Shown here: positions 6,946 to 13,261 of the stretch, one piece after another | Layout of the letters: every line of letters begins with the position of its first letter | Position numbering within the stretch: the first letter of the stretch is position 1 | Translations under genes and position numbers: made by a program | Source: Planctomycetota bacterium | GTDB taxonomy: Bacteria > Planctomycetota > Planctomycetia > Planctomycetales > Planctomycetaceae | Direction of reading: 5' to 3' | NCBI GenBank assembly: GCA_013151585.1 | Contig: JAADHY010000603.1 | Coordinates: 1-13,261, forward strand | DNA: 13,261 nucleotides | Notes under the pieces: model-generated | Database searches by the model: none | The model's input: the letters and a program-made list of their open reading frames with translations, nothing else | What the model was told of the DNA's origin: nothing

Positions 6946-9900
6946 ATGGCCATTCACGCAAGGTGTCCGAATTGCGGCCGAACCTATCAGGTTCGAGAAA
7001 AGTTCGCCGGTCAGACGGTTCCGTGCAAAGAATGCGGCGAGCCTTTTCGAGTGCCGAAGGGGGCGGCGAAGTCCTCGGGGAAGAAGTCACCTCGCCGACC
7101 CTCGGCGTCCGGTACGGCCATCCGCATGGATCCGCTTCCGAGGAAGCGCGATTCGTCCGCAGAGTGGGACACCCTGGCCCCCGTCGCTCAGCGACAGCGT
7201 CGTGCTCGCCGCCGCAAAGACCAGCCGTCGACTCGCTGGATCGTACCCGTCGTGGTCGGCGGTATGGTCCTTTGTGCGATTGCATGGGGTGTTTCAGCGG
7301 CTCGCCGCTTTCTGGCACGACAGGAAGCCACGGAAACAACGCAAGCGACGGAAACAATTGTCCCGGCAGAGCCGACAGTCTGGTCGGTGTCTCCGGACCC
7401 GGCTCCAGAAGGCTGGGCGCAGCCGCAGACAGGCCGTGCCGAACATTTCGTTTTGGGAGTGGAATCGGAGTCCGTCGTTCACATCTTCCCGGAAACGCCT
7501 TGGCTGGCGGTGCTGACGGACGCTCCGTTTCCCCAAGCCTTGCGATTGCAAATTCTGGACCTGCGAACTGGCCGAAAGATTGCGGAACTGAACCGTCCGA
7601 TCGGGTGGCGCGAGGTAATCGCTGTCAGTCCCGACGCGCGTTACTTGGCCGGCCAGAAGACGGCCGACCTGCAGTCGGGCAACAGTTCCGACGGGATCGA
7701 GGTCACGTCGCTGTCCGATTCGGGCCGCTCGCTGGTTCTACCGATTCGTACCGCCATCCATTTCCTTCCTTCAGACCGACTGCTCGCAGTGGGATGGCGG
7801 GAAGGTCAGGGCGCGGTGGCCGAGCTGTGGGATTTGGCCAAGTTCGAACCGATGGGACAATGGCTGCTGACGTCGTCCACTGAGTTCCGCAATGCCTTCC
7901 AACCTACGACCGCAAAGGCCATCAATCGGAACGCGGTGAGCCCCGGAGGGCGGTACTATGCTTTTCAGGTCGGCAGCCAAATCTACGTGCACGATTTGGA
8001 GCGGGACGGCGCACTTGTCGGCCAAATCCCCGTGCCATCTTCGGGAAGCAACGGCATTTCCGAGAACCTCCAATCTTTGCATCACCTGCAACTCCGGTTT
8101 TCCCATGATGGCACGAAGCTCGCGGCTCTGCTGTCTTACGGCAGTTTGGACCCAAATCGCTTTCGGGTGATCTGCTGGGACGTAGAGGCCGGCCGGATGT
8201 TGTCCCAGTTCTGGCTCAGTAAGCCACTTAGCGCGCCAGTGACGTCCCGACAGAACGAGCTGGTCTGGGCTCCCGACGACAGCGCACTGTTGTGTTTTCG
8301 TCGGTGGCTTGTCGATCCCAAAACGGGATGGGTTTTGGCACAGATGTCTGTCCGGAAAGCGCTGAACGCATCATTTTACGGCTTCGTCGACGCTGGCAGT
8401 GTTGCGGCTCTGATGTCGTGCGGGGGCGACTACGTCGTTTACCGCTGTGAACTGCCCCTGGATCCTCTGCGCGGTACTCAGCAGCTTCTTGCAAAGACGG
8501 ACGCTGGTTGGGTGCGTCCCGGCCAAGCGGTCAGCCTGGCGATCGACGTAGAGAGCGTGCGTTTCTCTTCGGAAGAAAAGGTGGCCAAAGAGTTGCGTAC
8601 CATCTTGGAACAGCGGCTTCGGGTCGCCGGGTTGACGGTCGCGCAGAATCAGCCCGCCACGCTCCAAGTCGTCTACAACGAAAAGCCGGGCGTCGTTATG
8701 GAAGTGACGGACATCGATTTGGACTTCTCATCGCTTTGGTCGCGCCGGGTGAGCCAAGAGGAGATCGAACGGGAAAGGCAGAAATACAAGAGCAAGAAAG
8801 TACGCGCGACTGATATCGCAGTCAAATTGCTGTGGCGGACGTCGGATGGCCGCCGCACTCTTTGGTCGTACGAATTGGAACATCGCCAATCGTTTGCCTA
8901 CTTCAAGGGCGAACCGAACGAAGCGAAAGCACGCGACGATTCTTTCCAGACCTTTCGAAAAAAACTGCTTCGGGTTCTGATTCCTTACTTCGTGCCGCGG
9001 GACGAGACGAAGGCGGTGTTGCCGATGTCCGTCGACTTGTCGCCGACATCAGGCCGGCTAGCGCGCTGGGTCCGACTGAAACTGGCTCCGCTGTCGGAAA
9101 AAGAGATCTACGAGGTCGCGGCTCAAGCCGCTCAAGATGCTGAATGGCCGCCCCGATTGGTAGCCGTCGATGATCGCTCGGAGCTGGAGATTCGCAAGGT
9201 TGGCGCCGCCTATCCGGCGGCAAAGCCCGCCGACACGGCCGCAGTCGCCGCAGTTGAGCTGCCCGAGACAGCGCCAGCCTGGCAGCCGCTGGTGGATCCC
9301 ACCACCGGGGCCGAACGTCCCCTACTGCCCCTATCTGTCAGATGGAACGACTGGGAAGACACCAGAAAGTTGCTGTTCTCAACGCCGACCGCCGGCCGAG
9401 CGGTGGCCTTGCTGGCCGAAGAGGAGACCAGCAGTCGAGCCAAATTGATCGCGCTAGATTTGCTTCGGTCACAAATCGTAAGCACGATTGAACTGCCCGG
9501 ACGAGCGGAACTGCTCGCTCTGTCACCCGACGGCCGCTTGGCCGCCGTACGGTTCGACTTTGCAGTGCCTCACGGCGAAACCGCCAGCAGCCAACGGCGT
9601 CTGGATGTCTATTCCTTGGACGACGGAAAACATCTCGTCGGGTGGGAGCCGTATGCGGAAGAGACTCTGACCGCGGCCGTGCCGGTGGCGGCCGCTTTCG
9701 TCGACGCGAATCGACTGCTGACGTTGAACGACGCCGGACGGCTGATGCTCTGGCAGATTCCGGAGTGCCGCGCCGTCTATTCCATATCGACGAAAGGCCG
9801 TCCGCCGCTGGTGCTGACACCCGGTGCCAAATACGTTGCTCTGATCCGAGAGCGTGCGTTTTGGTTCTTGGAGACGGCCACAGGGCAGCCGCGCGGTCGG

Positions 9901-11997
9901 TTGCCGATCCCCAAGCTCTTTCCCGAAGACACGGACAAGGTTTGGGTTTTCGGAGCGGCAGTGTCGCACGACGGACGCCTCTTCACCACGTACGCCATGG
10001 CTCCCTCCGACCAACTCATGACTTGGGATCTGGAAACGGGCGAGTTGCTCTGGCATCGGCCCTTTCCGTGGCAGCCGGCGGACGATCCGGGCTGCGAGAC
10101 AGCTTGGCTCGACCTCCCATTGTTCTGGTGCGACGCAAAAAGACTGATGGTGGGTTGCTACGCCGTCGACGCGACCAATGGACAGATCCTGCGAACCTAC
10201 ACGCCGGACGCGGTTGTTTTTGTGCCGGGATCGAGCCCAGACGGTCGACAGTGGTTCGTCAGCGACGGCCGCTTGATTGCGCTGGACATTCCGAAGTTGA
10301 CTTCTTCTGGCGGCGGGGGTTCGGATGAGGCGACGTCCGCGCGGCGGTCTCCTGATTCCCATTTCGCCGCGTCCGGGTTTTCTCAGGCCGCTGGCCGCCC
10401 TCGGATTTCCTCCCCTCGCTCTTCGCCTGGATCTTCTGAGCGAGTCTCCGCAGACACGGGACGCCGAACCACTTCGTCATCTTCGTCATCTTCCGCAAGA
10501 TTTGTCTCGGCACGGCCGGCGACCAGTCGACCGCTGGGTGACTTAATCCTTCGTCCGGGCAGCAAGATCAGCTTCAAGTTGCGCCTGATCGGTGATGCGG
10601 AGCTCCGCCGATCATTCGATTGGCGAGTCGCGCGAGCCGTCGGCCACAAATTGGGGCTGCAAAAGATATCGATCGAACCGGGTCAGCCGCTGACCCTGGC
10701 GATCACTGCTCGCATCCGCCGCATCGAGGCATCACCGGAGTCTCCGCGCGAAACCTCGCCGTTATTCTTCGACGTGGAACGAGGACCGCGTCTGCGTCTG
10801 GAATGCACGATGGTCATTGCCGATGAAACGGGCGCGGTTCGCTGGGCGCAGGCCTTTTCGCGCGAAGAGAGAGCTTTGTTGTTCCGAGGGCAGAAATACA
10901 CTCGCGAAGAAGAAAAAAGGGATCGTCGCTGGCTGTGGGACAAACTGGCCAAGGCGATCGAGCGGACTCGCCTGCCCGGTTGTGTGTTCGAGAAGCCGCC
11001 GGAGCTCGCCATCGCCGATACCAAGCTGCCCGTGCGCGACGCGCTCACGCGCGGCGCTCGAGCCGCCGCCGACCCGCTCGCCAAGGTCAAGGCAACCCGG
11101 CCACTGTCAACGGTGTCGGCTGGCGGGCTGGAGACATCCGGATTGGCTTTCTCGCTAGCCCATCCCTACCGCCTAGCCACGTGTGGTCGCGAGTTGTCTA
11201 ACAAGCCGCCCCTAAAAGTGTGGGACCTGCGGAAGCGAAGCCTGTATCGACAGTTCCCGTGCCGAATGTCGCTGACCTGCGCGGCCTTCTCGCCCGATGG
11301 CACTCTGCTGGCCGTCGGGACCAACCAGGGCGCGGTACTCGTTTTCCGCATGCGCGGGTCCAGCCGGGATAAGCCTCGTACGTACATTCCCAGGACGCGC
11401 AGCGAAGTCACATCGCTGGCTTGGTCGGCCGACGGGCAAACGCTGCTGTCCGGATACGCCGACGGGGTCATCGGTTCGTGGCCCGGAACGCACAAGGGCC
11501 CCGGCCAGTTGGTGAAGAAGTTTCGGGCGGCGATACAGACGATGCAATACACGCCCGACGGAAACGGCCTGTTTGTCGTCATCGGAGACCGCACGGCTCG
11601 GGTCGTCGACCTGCAGACGAAAGCACATCGTGACCTGGCCAGCGGCGTCACATGTGGCGCGCTGTCATTCGACGGAAACCTCGTCGCTGTCGGACGCGAT
11701 GACTACGTGCGAGGTGGCGTCCAACTGATCCGTGTCGACACCGGCCAGGTTGTGGATGTGCTCGGCCTAGGGCTGCGGATTACCGCGACGGCCTTTTCAC
11801 CGGACGGCAAAATGCTCGCTTTAGGCGAGCGCTCCGGACGCGTGTCGGTTTGGGACGTCCAGTCCATCACCCCTTTGGTGGTGTTGAGCGGCCACACCCG
11901 CGAAATCCGACGGCTTCTTTTCTCTCCAGAAGGACAGTGGCTGGCTGCGGCAGCCAGTTTCGAAAAAGACGCCCACGTGTGGAGCTATCGCCAGTAG
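6946..11997 (+). CDS. Giant zinc-ribbon, membrane-anchored multi-propeller protein (gene 2)
   Basis: This protein of 1683 aa is a paralogue of gene 1 and starts 85 bp after it, probably in the same operon. Domains in order: zinc ribbon with Cys7, Cys10, Cys27, Cys30; basic linker; one membrane helix about 98-118; propeller 1 about 165-510 (AVSPDARYLAG, RFSHDGTKLAAL); domain A about 515-698; propeller 2 about 797-1118 (ALSPDGRLAAV, MTWDLETGELLW); Ser-rich linker about 1119-1197 containing seven consecutive Ser; a second domain A about 1199-1355; and C-terminal WD40-like blades about 1389-1683 (AFSPDGTLLAVG, AFSPDGKMLALG, VSVWDVQS, LSGHTREIRRLLFSPEG). There is no catalytic motif, kinase or protease domain. 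WD40 propellers usually scaffold protein contacts, so a membrane-bound scaffold or sensor is inferred. The function is not recognised. Confidence 0.9.
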   Translation: MAIHARCPNCGRTYQVREKFAGQTVPCKECGEPFRVPKGAAKSSGKKSPRRPSASGTAIRMDPLPRKRDSSAEWDTLAPVAQRQRRARRRKDQPSTRWIVPVVVGGMVLCAIAWGVSAARRFLARQEATETTQATETIVPAEPTVWSVSPDPAPEGWAQPQTGRAEHFVLGVESESVVHIFPETPWLAVLTDAPFPQALRLQILDLRTGRKIAELNRPIGWREVIAVSPDARYLAGQKTADLQSGNSSDGIEVTSLSDSGRSLVLPIRTAIHFLPSDRLLAVGWREGQGAVAELWDLAKFEPMGQWLLTSSTEFRNAFQPTTAKAINRNAVSPGGRYYAFQVGSQIYVHDLERDGALVGQIPVPSSGSNGISENLQSLHHLQLRFSHDGTKLAALLSYGSLDPNRFRVICWDVEAGRMLSQFWLSKPLSAPVTSRQNELVWAPDDSALLCFRRWLVDPKTGWVLAQMSVRKALNASFYGFVDAGSVAALMSCGGDYVVYRCELPLDPLRGTQQLLAKTDAGWVRPGQAVSLAIDVESVRFSSEEKVAKELRTILEQRLRVAGLTVAQNQPATLQVVYNEKPGVVMEVTDIDLDFSSLWSRRVSQEEIERERQKYKSKKVRATDIAVKLLWRTSDGRRTLWSYELEHRQSFAYFKGEPNEAKARDDSFQTFRKKLLRVLIPYFVPRDETKAVLPMSVDLSPTSGRLARWVRLKLAPLSEKEIYEVAAQAAQDAEWPPRLVAVDDRSELEIRKVGAAYPAAKPADTAAVAAVELPETAPAWQPLVDPTTGAERPLLPLSVRWNDWEDTRKLLFSTPTAGRAVALLAEEETSSRAKLIALDLLRSQIVSTIELPGRAELLALSPDGRLAAVRFDFAVPHGETASSQRRLDVYSLDDGKHLVGWEPYAEETLTAAVPVAAAFVDANRLLTLNDAGRLMLWQIPECRAVYSISTKGRPPLVLTPGAKYVALIRERAFWFLETATGQPRGRLPIPKLFPEDTDKVWVFGAAVSHDGRLFTTYAMAPSDQLMTWDLETGELLWHRPFPWQPADDPGCETAWLDLPLFWCDAKRLMVGCYAVDATNGQILRTYTPDAVVFVPGSSPDGRQWFVSDGRLIALDIPKLTSSGGGGSDEATSARRSPDSHFAASGFSQAAGRPRISSPRSSPGSSERVSADTGRRTTSSSSSSSARFVSARPATSRPLGDLILRPGSKISFKLRLIGDAELRRSFDWRVARAVGHKLGLQKISIEPGQPLTLAITARIRRIEASPESPRETSPLFFDVERGPRLRLECTMVIADETGAVRWAQAFSREERALLFRGQKYTREEEKRDRRWLWDKLAKAIERTRLPGCVFEKPPELAIADTKLPVRDALTRGARAAADPLAKVKATRPLSTVSAGGLETSGLAFSLAHPYRLATCGRELSNKPPLKVWDLRKRSLYRQFPCRMSLTCAAFSPDGTLLAVGTNQGAVLVFRMRGSSRDKPRTYIPRTRSEVTSLAWSADGQTLLSGYADGVIGSWPGTHKGPGQLVKKFRAAIQTMQYTPDGNGLFVVIGDRTARVVDLQTKAHRDLASGVTCGALSFDGNLVAVGRDDYVRGGVQLIRVDTGQVVDVLGLGLRITATAFSPDGKMLALGERSGRVSVWDVQSITPLVVLSGHTREIRRLLFSPEGQWLAAAASFEKDAHVWSYRQ
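10459..10510 (+). repeat. Low-complexity Ser-rich linker with (CTTCGTCAT) repeat
   Basis: Within gene 2 the DNA contains CTTCGTCAT twice in tandem (about 10482-10499), encoding part of a run of seven serines that separates propeller 2 from the second domain A. The linker's composition differs sharply from its flanks, and this short repeat could expand or contract. Confidence 0.5.
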
Positions 11998-12017
11998 TCC
12001 TCGGAGTAGCTCGTGCA

Positions 12018-12023
12018 TAGAAT
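12018..12023 (+). promoter_or_regulatory. Candidate -10 box of rnpB
   Basis: TAGAAT (five of six consensus bases) lies 12 nt before the predicted 5' end of the RNase P RNA, the right place for its own promoter. No good -35 is seen at 16-18 bp. The RNA could instead be processed from read-through of gene 2, which ends only 38 nt before it. Confidence 0.35.
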
Positions 12024-12035
12024 GATACGGCGGAA

Positions 12036-12530
12036 CCGGAGTGGGCTGAGCGGTCGCCACGGCGTCGGGCGCGCAAGCGAGCCGGCGGCCGTGGAGGAAA
12101 GTCCGGGCTCCGCAGGACAGGGTGGTGGGTAGCGCCCACCGGCCGTGAGGCTAGGGAAAGTGCCACAGAGAACAGACCGCCGATCGCCCAGCACCGGTCC
12201 CGCGGGCCGTTGCCAGAGCCAAGACAGGCTTCGGCACGGACACGGAGGACGGCCTGCGGGACCGGTGCTGGGAGGAGGTAAGGGTGAAACGGTGAGGTAA
12301 GAGCTCACCAGCAGGCCGGGTGACCGGCCTGGCTCGGCAAACCCCACCCGGAGCAAGACCAAGCAGAGGGGAGTGCGGCGGCGCGCCTTGGCGTTTTCGC
12401 CACGACTTGCCGCCGCCGCGGGCTGGTCCGGCCCGTTTGACCCTCGGGTAGGTCGCTTGAGGCGGCGGGTAACCGCCGTCCCAGAGAAATGACCGCTCTC
12501 GACAGAACCCGGCTTACAGGCCCACTCCGG
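12036..12530 (+). ncRNA. rnpB: RNase P RNA, bacterial type A
   Basis: This is the catalytic RNA of RNase P, which removes 5' leaders from tRNA precursors. Ends are set by helix P1, where 12036-12046 (CCGGAGTGGGC) pairs perfectly with 12520-12530. P2 is GAGCGGTC (12048-12055) with GACCGCTC (12491-12498), and P3 is CCACGGC (12057-12063) with GCCGTGG (12088-12094). Conserved cores are present: GAGGAAAGTCCGGGCTCC from 12094, AGGGAAAGTGCCACAGA, GGTAAGGGTGAAACGG, GCAAACCCCACCCGGAGCAAG, and near the end ATGACCGC then ACAGAACCCGGCTTA. The P12 arm is unusually long, 24 bp (12187-12210 with 12249-12272, one G-U). The loop that pairs with tRNA CCA reads GGC (12336-12338) where E. coli has GGU. Confidence 0.97.
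12187..12272 (+). other. Extended P12 arm of the RNase P RNA
   Basis: Bases 12187-12210 and 12249-12272 form 24 consecutive pairs with a single G-U (12204 with 12255). The 38-nt apical part can nest further short stems: TGCC/GGCA around AGCC/GGCT. Confidence 0.8.
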
Positions 12531-12540
12531 GTTTTTCTTT
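12506..12540 (+). terminator. Intrinsic terminator overlapping the rnpB 3' end
   Basis: AACCCGG (12506-12512) pairs with CCGGGTT (12527-12533) around a 14-nt loop, followed by a T-rich tract (TTTTTCTTTT, ending at 12541). The hairpin uses the conserved ACCCGG of the RNA core and the 3' strand of P1, so it competes with the mature fold. Confidence 0.6.
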
Positions 12541-12808
12541 TGCGCTGAGACTTCCTACGTGGTTTAGAGATGCGGAGGCCTTCCGTCGCCAAGCGTCCGA
12601 GCGAATCGAAGCGTTATTTCCGGTGCCGTTGCCCGAACCGCCTGACTCAATTCCCGAGTTCGTCGCACGCCTCTCATCGCCGCAATTGCGCGGGCCACGT
12701 GCTCTCGCAGCCGCTTTGCCAGGCTCTATGGCGACGGAGCACTTCCCACCGTTGCGGAAGCCTGAGTCTCGTCAATCTCATCACGCTTTGGCCGCGACGA
12801 GCGCACAC
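12541..12808. other. Gene-poor spacer between rnpB and the PKD-protein gene
   Basis: No gene is called. A plus-strand frame (codons from 12539) is open through the whole spacer and reads plausibly at first (TWFRDAEAFRRQASERIEAL), but it lacks a start codon and ribosome binding site and simply continues as the antisense of the PKD gene. It may be a gene remnant or chance. Confidence 0.5.
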
Positions 12809-13261
12809 TTAGGGCGGGGCGACGCGGACGTCCAACTTGTCGACCGCCATCTGGCCATCCGAGTTGATCCGGCGAACGGAGACGATGTAGTGGCCTGCCT
12901 TCTGGAACCGGTGCGTGATCTGGGCGTAGCCGTCTTTATTGTGTGCATCGACGCAGCCGTCCGAGCGGGTCCGGACGGGCGGACTGCCGTCGCCAAAGTC
13001 CCACAGCTCCTCTCCCTCTCGCGGCTCGAACCGGAAGGACCGGACCAAGAACGTCACCTCATCGCCCGCTCGAATTCCCAACGTCGGCCAGTACGCCGCA
13101 TGCAGGTAACAGCGTTTGCCCGGTGGGATGTCCGGATCGGCGACCGTGACCCGCGCGAAATCATAGTCGACGTTTCCGTGCGAGTCGGTGACCTTCAGGA
13201 CCGGCCGGTAGCGGCCCGGCTTGCTGAAGACGTGCGTCACTTTCGCGCCGCTGGCCTTGGT
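12809..13261 (-). CDS. PKD-domain protein, C-terminal part (5' end beyond the window)
   Basis: The frame is open to the right edge, so the gene is truncated at its 5' end; 150 residues are visible. The first, incomplete PKD domain ends with VTHVFSKPGRYRPVLKV then TDSHGNVDYDFARVTV. A linker region with YLHAAYWPTLGIRAGDEVTF is followed by a second PKD-like domain with the classic WDFGDGSPP, then ITHRFQKAGHYIVSVRRI, ending VRVAPP at the TAA. PKD domains are Ig-like beta-sandwiches found in secreted or surface proteins, where they mediate adhesion or link catalytic domains, often in polysaccharide or peptide degradation. The catalytic part, if any, and the signal peptide lie outside the window. 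It converges with rnpB. A GTG at 13240 is an unlikely true start because homology continues upstream of it. Confidence 0.85.
   Translation of the reverse strand, partial: TKASGAKVTHVFSKPGRYRPVLKVTDSHGNVDYDFARVTVADPDIPPGKRCYLHAAYWPTLGIRAGDEVTFLVRSFRFEPREGEELWDFGDGSPPVRTRSDGCVDAHNKDGYAQITHRFQKAGHYIVSVRRINSDGQMAVDKLDVRVAPP

Noticed and set aside
10325..10546. Compensated double frameshift inside the Ser-rich linker of gene 2
   Set aside because: The linker frame is open throughout, and Ser/Pro-rich composition is normal for a linker; the alternative frame reads no better and ends in a stop.
12539..13261. Long plus-strand open frame antisense to the PKD gene
   Set aside because: It has no start codon; most of it is the antisense shadow of clear PKD coding on the minus strand, and open antisense frames are common in GC-rich DNA.
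1..13261. CRISPR array, transposase, integrase, tRNA or toxin-antitoxin genes
   Set aside because: I looked for regular spaced repeats, DDE or recombinase motifs and tRNA-like cloverleaf signatures on both strands and saw none.

Overview
The window is GC-rich and reads like a member of the Planctomycetota, probably Pirellulales-like. This is inferred from two very large neighbouring proteins that each pair an N-terminal CxxC...CxxC zinc ribbon with one membrane helix and WD40-like beta-propellers, and from weak or absent Shine-Dalgarno sequences at several starts. No 16S rRNA or other phylogenetic marker that would settle this from reading alone is present apart from the RNase P RNA.

Layout, left to right. 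On the minus strand are a small protein with an L7/L12-like helix motif (17-340) and tsaB (619-1344), a factor for the universal tRNA modification t6A. A 356-bp divergent spacer with a 9-bp direct repeat and a dyad over a candidate -10 separates tsaB from a plus-strand CLC-type chloride channel/transporter with two C-terminal CBS domains (1701-3557). A spacer of about 390 bp with no convincing gene carries a triple GCGC(T)AACTG repeat and a good sigma70-like promoter. It leads into two tandem paralogous membrane-anchored giants: gene 1 (3952-6860, interrupted by a -1 frameshift near 6170) and gene 2 (6946-11997, 1683 aa). Next is the RNase P RNA, rnpB (about 12036-12530), with an overlapping intrinsic terminator. 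A gene-poor stretch of about 270 bp follows, then the 3' end of a minus-strand gene for a PKD-domain protein that runs off the window.

The conserved genes (tsaB, CLC, rnpB) are housekeeping and do not form an obvious shared pathway. The part least explained by known biology is the tandem pair at 3952-11997. Both proteins share zinc-ribbon spacing (Cys 7, 10, 27, 30 in each), one membrane helix, propellers, and a recurring domain of about 150-185 residues, called domain A here, that I cannot name. Domain A occurs once in gene 1 and twice in gene 2. Their order and 85-bp spacing suggest an operon that arose by duplication. The most likely picture is a pair of membrane-anchored scaffold or sensor proteins, but the sequence gives no direct evidence of function.
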